Below are positions 57,289 through 64,000 of a stretch of 64,000 nucleotides of DNA, in pieces. Source of the stretch: AA29 sp041481445 (lineage in GTDB: Bacteria > Acidobacteriota > Vicinamibacteria > Fen-336); NCBI GenBank assembly GCA_041481445.1, contig JBGPBV010000019.1, positions 1 to 64,000 on the forward strand, written 5' to 3'. The position numbers were made by a program, and so were the translations under genes. The first letter of the stretch is position 1; each line of letters starts with the position of its first letter. The notes below the pieces were generated by a model. That model did no database searches. It was not told where the DNA came from and saw only the letters and a program-made list of their open reading frames with translations.

Positions 57289-58716
57289 ATGGATGCCCCG
57301 GACCAGGTCGGTGCGTACTACCGCCGGCCCGCGGTCCGGGCGCGCATCGCCGAATACTGCGGTGGCCGCGAGGAGGATCCCCTCGGGTTCTCCTCCACCG
57401 GCCTCGGCGGGTACGGTGGCCGCCGGCGGCTGCGGATGCCGGAGATGGCGGTGGTGCCGTTCGGCAACGGCGACTTCGCGCGCCTCCTCGAGGAGGGGGT
57501 GGACGTGTCCCGGTCGCTCGCCGACCGCGGGGGCACGCTGATCCAGCTCGACCTCGATTACGTGAACCGTCTCGACCCCGGCGAGCCGTACCGCGATCCC
57601 GCCCGCTGCTTCGACCGCCTGGAGCCGGTGCACCGCGCGGTGTGCGCCGCGTTCGAGCGTTTCGCCGTCCCCACCTTCGTCCTCATGACCGGCCGCGGCT
57701 ATCACTACACCGCCCGCGCCGTGCGGGGGGCGCGGCTGCACGACGACCTCGTCTCGATCGCGTCGGTGGCACCCCCCGTCCGGGCGCGGTACGAGGCGGA
57801 GCAGGCGCGGGAGCCCCTCGCCGTCTCGATGGGCCAGGCCCACGACGGCGCGGGCCGGCTCCTCGAGCACCTCGCCCACGTCATCGTGCGCTCCCTGCGC
57901 GGCCGCACCGCGATCCCCGTCACGATCGCGGACGTGCCGCCTCCCGGGCAGGGACCCTACGCCTGCCTCGACCTCACCGCCTACGGCGATCCGTTGTCGA
58001 GCCGGCATGCGCGCTGCGCGTTCTCGAGCCACCAGAAGGCCTGGGTCGAGGGGATCGCTCCCGACCGGCCGTTCGTGCTCGCCCTGCCGCGAGACGCCCT
58101 CGACCGGAGCGAGCTGCTCCGCGCGAGGCGAGACCCGGAGTCGGCGGCACGTCTGGCCGCGGACACGTCGGTGGCGATCCCCGACGTCACGGACGCCCCC
58201 GGCTGGGTCGCCGCCTACGCGCGCAGCGCCCTGGCCCGCTTCCATCGGCACTTCGACCAGACCCTGCCTGCCGGCCCGGAAGCGGCCGCCGGCGCGTATC
58301 TCCGGTTGGCCCCGGGCGCGCTCCCATCCTGCGTGACGGGTCCGCTCGGCCACCCCAATCCCGCCCTGCTGGTTCCCACCGCGCTGCGCGCGGTGGCCCT
58401 GGTGCTCTGGGCGGGGGGCTGGGAGGCGCGCGCCGTGTCCGACCTCGTGCGCTCGCGCTACGAGGCCGACCATGGCTGGGGCGACCTCTGGGAGCGCTAC
58501 TCCGCGGCGGCGCGGGCGGATTTCTACGTGCGCATCATCATCGGCGCCGTGGTGACGGGGCTCGACGACGGCTCGGACTTCCTCTGCGCCAGCCACCAGG
58601 CGCGCGGTGCCTGCCCGGGCGGCGACTGCGGTCACGAGCTGGGCCGCCTCTTCCCCGCCGGGCGGGCGGCGCGGCTGGCCGCCGGCCTGACCCGCACGGT
58701 CGTCCTCGCGCCATGA
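57289..58716 (+). CDS. Putative archaeo-eukaryotic-type primase (AEP superfamily) with C-terminal zinc motif
   Basis: 475 aa, not a family I can name. Three AEP-like catalytic motifs occur in order: motif I TLIQLDLDYVN with Asp88 and Asp90 after a beta-strand; motif II VLMTGRGYHYT with His139, equivalent to the SGxGxH motif; motif III CLDLTAYGDPLSSRHARCAF (Asp228, then Arg239/Arg242) followed by SSHQK, like the hD...R..R.P.S.H.K block of PriS and LigD polymerase domains. Near the end, Cys433, His436, Cys442, Cys447 and His449 (CASHQARGACPGGDCGH) form a zinc-finger-like site. Polymerase or primase activity is inference. The start is 1 bp after the USP stop; the stop overlaps the TIM-barrel gene. 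Confidence 0.62.
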   Translation: MDAPDQVGAYYRRPAVRARIAEYCGGREEDPLGFSSTGLGGYGGRRRLRMPEMAVVPFGNGDFARLLEEGVDVSRSLADRGGTLIQLDLDYVNRLDPGEPYRDPARCFDRLEPVHRAVCAAFERFAVPTFVLMTGRGYHYTARAVRGARLHDDLVSIASVAPPVRARYEAEQAREPLAVSMGQAHDGAGRLLEHLAHVIVRSLRGRTAIPVTIADVPPPGQGPYACLDLTAYGDPLSSRHARCAFSSHQKAWVEGIAPDRPFVLALPRDALDRSELLRARRDPESAARLAADTSVAIPDVTDAPGWVAAYARSALARFHRHFDQTLPAGPEAAAGAYLRLAPGALPSCVTGPLGHPNPALLVPTALRAVALVLWAGGWEARAVSDLVRSRYEADHGWGDLWERYSAAARADFYVRIIIGAVVTGLDDGSDFLCASHQARGACPGGDCGHELGRLFPAGRAARLAAGLTRTVVLAP

Positions 58717-59513
58717 AGTGGGAGGTCGGGCTCTCCACCGGCATCGCCTATCGTGACCCCATCGAGGACGTCCTGCCCCAGCTTCCCGGCCACGGCTTCC
58801 GCGCGATCGAGGTGTCGACCGCCCCCGCCCATCTCGACGTCGCGGACGTGCCGCGCCTCCACCGCCTGCGGACCCAGGTGGACGACCTCGGGCTCCGCGT
58901 CCACTCGCTGCACGCGCCGTTCGGCCACGACGTGAACCTGACCGACCCCGACCACGGGCGGCGGCAGTACGCCCTGCACCGGCTCACGCTCGCCGCCGAC
59001 GCCCTGCTGGTCCTGGGGGGACGGCTCTACGTCGTCCATCCCGGAGGCGAGGACCAGCGCTGGGTCTGGGACCGCGACCGGCGCCTGCACCTCAGCGTGG
59101 AGGGTCTCCACGAGGTCTGGCGGGCCTGCCGGGAGCGGGGATTGACGCTGGCGGTGGAGACGCCGCTTCCCCATCTCCTCGGGGGCCAGCCGGACGACTT
59201 CGACTGGATCCTCGAGCGCCTTCCCCACGAAGGGACCGGCGTCTGCATCGACACCTCGCACCTGTCCCTGGCCGGCTGCCTGCTCGGGACGATCGCGACC
59301 GTGCGCGGGCGTCTCGTGCACGTTCAGGCGAGCGACAACCGGGGACACACGGACGACCATATGCCCCCGGGCACGGGCGTGATCGACTGGGTGGCCGTCT
59401 ACGGCGCGCTGGACGCCGCGCGCTACGCCGGCGTGTTCATGCTCGAAGTCTCCGGTGAGGGCGACCTCGCCTCCAGACTGGCCGGCCTCGCCGATTGGAG
59501 AAGCCGTGCCTGA
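58713..59513 (+). CDS. TIM-barrel metalloenzyme, sugar isomerase/endonuclease IV-like (AP_endonuc_2 fold)
   Basis: 266 aa, ATGA overlap with the primase-like gene. Metal-site residues of the xylose-isomerase-like/endonuclease IV superfamily are all visible: IEVST (Glu), SLHAPFGHD (His), YVVHPGGE (His), LAVETPLP (Glu), CIDTSHL (D-x2-H), HVQASDNRG (His), DDHMPPGTGVIDW (D-x-H) and MLEVSGEG (Glu). The D-x-H-x-P-P-G-x-G block is usual in sugar-phosphate isomerases/epimerases. The complete three-metal ligand set also allows an AP-endonuclease role, which the primase-like neighbour makes worth testing. Confidence 0.78.
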   Translation: MKWEVGLSTGIAYRDPIEDVLPQLPGHGFRAIEVSTAPAHLDVADVPRLHRLRTQVDDLGLRVHSLHAPFGHDVNLTDPDHGRRQYALHRLTLAADALLVLGGRLYVVHPGGEDQRWVWDRDRRLHLSVEGLHEVWRACRERGLTLAVETPLPHLLGGQPDDFDWILERLPHEGTGVCIDTSHLSLAGCLLGTIATVRGRLVHVQASDNRGHTDDHMPPGTGVIDWVAVYGALDAARYAGVFMLEVSGEGDLASRLAGLADWRSRA

Positions 59514-60282
59514 GGGCGCCGTCGCGTGGCTGATGTGCTCGCGGGGGGAGGTGCCGGCGGGCGACGCCTGGCTCTCCGCTTCCGAGCGCGCGGAGGCGGC
59601 GTCGCTCCGCGTGGGGGTGCGCCGGGAGGCGTTCCGCTTGCGCCGCTGGACCGCGCGGCGGGCCCTGTCGTCCCGCCTGGGGCTCGACGAGGACGAGCGC
59701 TCGCTCGCTCGCCTCGCCTTCCGGCGCGACGCGCTCGGCGCGCCCCAGGCCTGGAGGGACGCCGCCCCGCTCGCGGTATCGGTGTCCCTGAGCGACCGCG
59801 ACGGACGCGCGGTATGCGTGGTGGGCCCCCCGGACCTCGCGCTCGGCTGCGACCTCGAGCGGGTGGAGCCGCGCAGCGCGGCGTTCCTGGGCGACTTCCT
59901 GACCCCGCGCGAGCGGCTCTTCGTCGCGGCGGCGGCGAGCGCCGACGACCACGACCTCCGCGCGGCCCTCGTATGGTCTGGGAAGGAATCGGCGCTGAAG
60001 GCGCTGGGAGTCGGGCTGCGGCGCGACACCCGCTCGCTGGAGGTCGCGGTGGAGGAGGCGTCAGCACCCGGCGGCTGGTCCCCGCTCCACGTGACCACGA
60101 CGGAGGGCAGAAGGTTCGCCGGCTGGTGGCGCCGTGCTCAGGACCTCGTGCTCACGATCGCCGCCGATCCCCCACCCGGCGTGCCGGCCGCGCTCGACGC
60201 AGCGCCGGCCGATCGGCCCGTCGGCTCACTCGCAGCGGAGCGCGATCACCGGATCGACCCGCGTGGCCCGGCGCGCGGGTAG
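59506..60282 (+). CDS. 4'-phosphopantetheinyl transferase (Sfp type)
   Basis: 258 aa; GTG start after GGAGAAG, overlapping the previous gene by 8 bp. Sfp-type signatures: LAVSVSLSDRDGRAVCVV, GCDLERVEPRS (Mg-binding G-x-D-x-E) and VWSGKESALKALGVGL (W-x2-KEA-like). It attaches phosphopantetheine from CoA to carrier proteins of fatty-acid, polyketide or peptide synthases. No such synthase is in the window. The last 57 bp are antisense to the end of the permease gene, and the C-terminal 35 residues are low-complexity. Confidence 0.85.
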   Translation: MPEGAVAWLMCSRGEVPAGDAWLSASERAEAASLRVGVRREAFRLRRWTARRALSSRLGLDEDERSLARLAFRRDALGAPQAWRDAAPLAVSVSLSDRDGRAVCVVGPPDLALGCDLERVEPRSAAFLGDFLTPRERLFVAAAASADDHDLRAALVWSGKESALKALGVGLRRDTRSLEVAVEEASAPGGWSPLHVTTTEGRRFAGWWRRAQDLVLTIAADPPPGVPAALDAAPADRPVGSLAAERDHRIDPRGPARG

Positions 60283-62679
60283 GTAACAGGCCAGCGCGGC
60301 CACCATCACGAGGAGGGCCGTCACGGGGGCGAGCACGCCCGCCGCGAACGGCTCGACTCCATAGAGGACGTGGGAGAGAGCGAACCCGACGGCGGCGGCC
60401 AAGAGGAGCCCGGCCACCACCCCCACCACGGCCAGGCGCATCCCCTTCCGCACCACCAGGCGCAGCACGTCGGACCGCCGCGCTCCCAGAGCCATGCGGA
60501 CGCCGATCTCGTGCACGCGCTGGCTCGCCGCGTAGGAGACGACCGCGTAGAGGCCCATGACGGCGAGGAGGAGGCCGAGCAGGCCCTCGGCGCCGGCCAT
60601 GGCCGCCGCCATGCGCAGGGGCATGAGGCCGAACACGCTGTTGCGGATGTGGCGCTCCATGGTGCGGACGTTGAACACCGGGAGGTCGGGGTCCATCTGG
60701 CGCAGCAGCTCCTGCAGCGGCCTGGCCAGGGCGGCCGGATCCCCGGTGCTCCGCACCATGAGCGTGATCGGCGAACGGTAGTTCTGGGCCAGGGGAAGGT
60801 AGAAGTAGCTGCGCGGCGCCTCCGCCATCATCATGTACTTGCCGTCCCCGGCCACCCCCACCACCTCGACCCAGTCGCCGCCCCGCCCGAAGCGGAAGCG
60901 CTTGCCCAGGGGGTCACCGCCCGGCCAGAGCGTGCGCGCCATCGTCTCGTTGACCACCGCCACGCGCGCGGCATGCTCGTCGTCCCGCGCCTCCAGTTCG
61001 CGCCCCCGTGCGAGCGGGGTCCCCGTGGTGGTGAAGAAGCCCGCTCCGACGGTCGTGAAGGCGCTGGAGACGTATCCGTCCTTCGAGCCCGCGATCTCCG
61101 CGCCGGTGGCGACCTCGCTGATCTGGATCCCGTAGTCGAACGGGACCTGCTGGGTGAGAGTGGCCGAACGCACGCCGGGGAGGGCCGCCGCCCGCTCGAG
61201 GAGGAGGTCGAGGAAGCGGCGCCCGCGGTCGTCGCCATACTGCTGCAGCCCCAGGTCCAGCGACATCATGACGACGTGGTCGGGCCGGAATCCCAGGGCC
61301 ATCGCCTGCATCCGGCGCAGGCTGTGCCAGAACAGGCCGGCGCAGGCGAGCACGACCACGGAGAGGGTCACCTGGCCGACCACGAGAAGGTTGAGCACCG
61401 GATGGCGTGAGAAGCCGGCGCGCGCGCCCGCGCCCTCCTTGAGGGTCCGGGCCAGGTCGAAGCGGGAGGCCTCGAGGGCGGGCCAGAGGCCGGCGGCCAG
61501 GCCGGCGGTGGCGGAGACGACGAGCGCGAACGCGTAGATGCGCCAGTCCCACCCGTGCTCGGTGTTCACGGGGATGTCCCCGGAGGGCGTGAAGCGGGCG
61601 AGGGCCTGGCCGGCCACGCGCGCGAAAACGAGGCCCACCACGCCGCCCAGGGCGGCCAGGACCAGGCTCTCGATGACCTGGAGCCGCACCAGGCGCGCGC
61701 GCCCGGCGCCCAGGGCCGACCGTATCACCAGGGCCTTCTGGCGGACCACCGCCCGCGCGAGCATCAGGTTCGCCACGTTCGCGCAGGCAATGAAGAGGAC
61801 GAGGGCGACCATGGCGGAGAAGATCGCCACGAAGACGGGCAGGAAGTCCGCGATGCTGGGGTCGGGGCGCGAGCGGTTCTCGGCGGTCACGAGTACCCGG
61901 GATCCCTTGTGCTCGCTCGGCCAGGAGGCCTGGAGGCGGCGCGCGACGAGGTCCATCTCCGCGCGCGCGTCGGCCAGGGTCTTCCCGGGGGCGAGTCGCC
62001 CCATCATGCGGAAGGCGTGCGCGCCGCGGCTCGTGAGGAAGGAGTCCCCGCCGTCCATCAGCAGGCCAGTCGTCCCCGAAGGCACGAAGCCGCTCACCGC
62101 CATCGACCAGGACAGCCCGGTGAAATCGGCCGGAGCGACTCCGACGACGGTGAAGCCACGGCCGTTGAGGGTGACCAGGCGGCCGACGATCGAGGGATCG
62201 CCGCCGAATCGCCGCTGCCAGTAACGGTGGCCCAGGACGATGACGGGGGCCGCTCCCTTCGCCTCGCCCTCCCCGCTGCGGAGGAGCCGGCCGAGGCCGG
62301 GCTTCACCCGGGCCAGCTCGAAGTAGTTCGGGGAGACGATCTCGATCCACGTTCGCTCCGGCGTCTGGCCGGCCGCGCCCAGGTGCGCGGGGGTGGGCAT
62401 GAAGGCGGCCAGCGAGGAGAACGTCCGGGTGGCCTCCCGGAAGTCGAGGTAGTCCGCGTAGGAGTGGCCGTAGGGCACGTTGATGAGGTCGCCGCGCTGC
62501 ATGACCATGACCAGGTCCGCCGCGCCCTCGATAGGCAGCGGCTGCAGGAAGAGGGCGTCCACGAGCGAGAACAGGCTCGTGTTGACGCCGATGCCGAGGG
62601 CGAGGGTCAGGACGACGACGGCGGAGAAGCCGGGCTGCCGCCGCAGGGAACGAAGAGCCTGCCGAAGGTCGTGCTTCAA
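60226..62679 (-). CDS. ADOP/MacB-type ABC transporter permease (FtsX family)
   Basis: 817 aa; probable TTG start at 62679, no in-frame ATG or GTG just upstream. MKHDLRQALRSLRRQPGFSA and LTLALGIGVNTSLFSLVDAL are the typical opening of acidobacterial duplicated orphan permeases. Two FtsX-type domains, each preceded by a periplasmic MacB core domain, make about eight membrane helices (including those near residues 285-375 and the last 130 residues). No ATPase gene is adjacent, as is common for these. The exported substrate is unknown. It lies 26 bp after the carboxylase gene. Confidence 0.87.
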   Translation of the reverse strand: MKHDLRQALRSLRRQPGFSAVVVLTLALGIGVNTSLFSLVDALFLQPLPIEGAADLVMVMQRGDLINVPYGHSYADYLDFREATRTFSSLAAFMPTPAHLGAAGQTPERTWIEIVSPNYFELARVKPGLGRLLRSGEGEAKGAAPVIVLGHRYWQRRFGGDPSIVGRLVTLNGRGFTVVGVAPADFTGLSWSMAVSGFVPSGTTGLLMDGGDSFLTSRGAHAFRMMGRLAPGKTLADARAEMDLVARRLQASWPSEHKGSRVLVTAENRSRPDPSIADFLPVFVAIFSAMVALVLFIACANVANLMLARAVVRQKALVIRSALGAGRARLVRLQVIESLVLAALGGVVGLVFARVAGQALARFTPSGDIPVNTEHGWDWRIYAFALVVSATAGLAAGLWPALEASRFDLARTLKEGAGARAGFSRHPVLNLLVVGQVTLSVVVLACAGLFWHSLRRMQAMALGFRPDHVVMMSLDLGLQQYGDDRGRRFLDLLLERAAALPGVRSATLTQQVPFDYGIQISEVATGAEIAGSKDGYVSSAFTTVGAGFFTTTGTPLARGRELEARDDEHAARVAVVNETMARTLWPGGDPLGKRFRFGRGGDWVEVVGVAGDGKYMMMAEAPRSYFYLPLAQNYRSPITLMVRSTGDPAALARPLQELLRQMDPDLPVFNVRTMERHIRNSVFGLMPLRMAAAMAGAEGLLGLLLAVMGLYAVVSYAASQRVHEIGVRMALGARRSDVLRLVVRKGMRLAVVGVVAGLLLAAAVGFALSHVLYGVEPFAAGVLAPVTALLVMVAALACYLPARRATRVDPVIALRCE

Positions 62680-62705
62680 GACGCCTTCGAGTACATGGAG
62701 AACCC

Positions 62706-64000
62706 TTAGTGTACGGCGAACGCGGCCTGGCCCTCGCGCTCCAGGGTCGCGCGCATCCCGCGCTCGAGGGCGTCGACCAGGTAGGGCCGCAGGCGCGAGG
62801 GCGGCAGGATCCGGTGCACGGAGCCCACGCGGCGCGCGCGCTCCACGCTGTGCACGGCGTCGAACTCCTCCGCCACCTCCCCGAGCTTCTCGGACTGCAC
62901 GGAGGGGCGCACCTCGGCCAGGCGGGCGCGCAGGCGGGCCCGCTCCGCCCCCTGGGCCCCGGCGATCTCCGCCTCCAGGGCCTTGATACGCAGGTCCTCG
63001 CCCACGCGCCGCTCCACCTCGCGCGCGAACACGACCGCCGCCGCGGGGGCGCCGCCGATCACCGAGGCGTAGGTGCCCTCCAGCGCCGCCACCTCGAGGC
63101 CGTCGTTGAGGGCGTTCGAGAAGACCACGAACGCCCCGCCGTGGTAGCGCGAGATCACGCAGAAGACGATGGGGCCGCGGAAGTTCACCACCGCGCGCCC
63201 GATCTCCGCCCCGTACTCGAGCTGCCAGAGCCGCATCGACTCCGGGGAGCCGTCGAAGCCGGTGAAGTTCGCGAGCACGACCACCGGGCGCACGCCGCTC
63301 GAGGCGTTGAGGGCGCGCGCCACCTTGCGCGAGGACTGGGGGAAGAGCGTGCCCGAGGTCCAGGCGTCGGGGCCGTCCGCGGGCACGAAGCCCAGCCGCG
63401 GCAGCGGGCGCGACTCCAGGCCGATCACGCAGGCCGGATGGCCGCCGAGGTGGGCGTCCCAGACCACCGCCGTCTCCGCATCCTGCCAGGCGAACCAGCG
63501 CTCGAAGGGAGGCCGGTCCTGGTCCACCACCGCCGCCATCACCGTACGGATGTCGAACGGCTTCTTGCGTCCGGGGTTCTTCGCGTCCGAGAACACGTCG
63601 CCCACGGTGGCGAACCCCGCCCCGTCCGCGTGGTGGTAGGGGAATGCGCAGACGTCGCGGTCCACGGGATCGGAGGTGGGGGCCCGGCGTGGGAAGCGCT
63701 CGCCGGGAGCCACGTAGCTGTGCTCGTAGTGGCGGAGCAGGATCTGGCCCGCCTCGCTCAGGTCGCGGGCGAAGTACTGGGCCTGGCCGTTGGGACCCAT
63801 GATGCGGTCGAAGCCGCCGATCCCCTGGTTGTCCTCCGCGGAGATCCCGCCCGAGTACTCGAGGGCGCGCTTGCCGGTGAGCACCATCGCCGACTCCGGC
63901 ATCATGACCAGGATGCCGCGGGTGTGCATCAGCATGGTGGCCTCGGCGTTCCAGTAGGGCTGCGCGCCCACGTTGATGCCGTTGACCACCACGTTGATCT
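62706..64000 (-). CDS. Acyl-CoA carboxylase carboxyltransferase domain (C-terminal part, runs off the right edge)
   Basis: The last 431 codons of a larger gene; the N-terminus lies beyond 64000. Carboxyltransferase (crotonase-like) features: NVGAQPYWNAEATMLMHTRG, MVLTGKRALEYSGGIS, GGFDRIMGPNGQAQYFARD, VVVLANFTGFDGSPESMRLW and CVISRYHGGAFVVFSNALN. This is the C-terminal half of a biotin-dependent acetyl/propionyl-CoA carboxylase of the multi-domain or beta-subunit type, in which the acyl-CoA is carboxylated from carboxybiotin. A helical tail follows. Whether a biotin-carboxylase part is fused upstream cannot be seen here. Confidence 0.82.
   Translation of the reverse strand, partial: INVVVNGINVGAQPYWNAEATMLMHTRGILVMMPESAMVLTGKRALEYSGGISAEDNQGIGGFDRIMGPNGQAQYFARDLSEAGQILLRHYEHSYVAPGERFPRRAPTSDPVDRDVCAFPYHHADGAGFATVGDVFSDAKNPGRKKPFDIRTVMAAVVDQDRPPFERWFAWQDAETAVVWDAHLGGHPACVIGLESRPLPRLGFVPADGPDAWTSGTLFPQSSRKVARALNASSGVRPVVVLANFTGFDGSPESMRLWQLEYGAEIGRAVVNFRGPIVFCVISRYHGGAFVVFSNALNDGLEVAALEGTYASVIGGAPAAAVVFAREVERRVGEDLRIKALEAEIAGAQGAERARLRARLAEVRPSVQSEKLGEVAEEFDAVHSVERARRVGSVHRILPPSRLRPYLVDALERGMRATLEREGQAAFAVH

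Overview
The window is a very GC-rich bacterial chromosome segment, packed with genes and with many ATGA, GTGA and TGATG start/stop overlaps. About 48 protein genes fill nearly all of it, and no gap exceeds about 260 bases. I see no rRNA, tRNA, insertion sequence, integrase or CRISPR array. Multiheme cytochromes c, a TonB protein, an RND metal-efflux system, a MacB/ADOP-type permease, ferredoxin-dependent enzymes and [NiFe]-hydrogenase maturation genes point to a Gram-negative, facultatively or strictly anaerobic soil, sediment or aquifer bacterium. Acidobacteriota, Myxococcota (Anaeromyxobacter-like) or Methylomirabilota/Rokubacteria-like lineages would fit. The sequence alone does not decide between them.

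Layout. 0-6.6 kb (minus): one probable operon running tonB, universal stress protein (USP), hexaheme NapC-like quinol cytochrome, nonaheme cytochrome, cytochrome b, BldC-like regulator, decaheme DmsE/MtrA-type cytochrome, and the start of an outer-membrane partner. It looks like an electron conduit from the quinone pool to the cell surface. 6.9-13.2 kb: a small protein with two identical cysteine quartets plus a radical SAM/SPASM enzyme, a hemerythrin, and a resB-USP-ccsA cytochrome c assembly cluster. 13.2-20.1 kb: a Cus-type heavy-metal efflux system (CBA) and a small cytochrome c. 20.1-22.6 kb: feoB and feoA (ferrous iron uptake). 22.7-33.5 kb: a malic enzyme and a dihydroorotate-dehydrogenase-like protein, divergent from a long operon for 2-oxoacid:ferredoxin oxidoreductase (two fused subunits), NfnAB-like transhydrogenase, alanine dehydrogenase and a CoA transferase. 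33.5-44.6 kb: isocitrate-dehydrogenase-like, methylisocitrate-lyase-like and aconitase/LeuCD-like enzymes, a hemerythrin, glutamate dehydrogenase, and two proteins with a PEP-synthase-type ATP-grasp domain. 44.6-49.4 kb: phosphoesterase, branched-chain aminotransferase, a second malic enzyme and a hydrogenase maturation protease. 49.6-56.2 kb: hypF, a HypC-like gene, then hypC, D, E, A, B and a nickel-transporter-like gene. 56.4-60.3 kb: a USP, a probable archaeo-eukaryotic-type primase, a TIM-barrel isomerase/AP-endonuclease-like protein and a phosphopantetheinyl transferase. 60.2-64 kb (minus): an ADOP permease and the end of an acyl-CoA carboxylase.

Main discovery. Five intergenic regions carry a 13-bp imperfect palindrome (about CGCA-N4-TTGCG) repeated at exactly 30-bp intervals: 6733/6763, 8976/9006/9036, 22679/22709, 25611/25641 and 56216/56246. 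Each array lies about 60-150 bp upstream of a GG-N10-GC (sigma-54, -24/-12) promoter-like sequence, several of them near-perfect. This is the geometry of enhancer sites for a sigma-54 activator. The genes they would control are the cytochrome/TonB operon, the Cys-protein/radical SAM pair, hemerythrin, feoBA, the ferredoxin oxidoreductase operon with its divergent malic enzyme partner, and the USP/primase-like operon. They form a coherent redox or anaerobic regulon whose activator is not encoded here.
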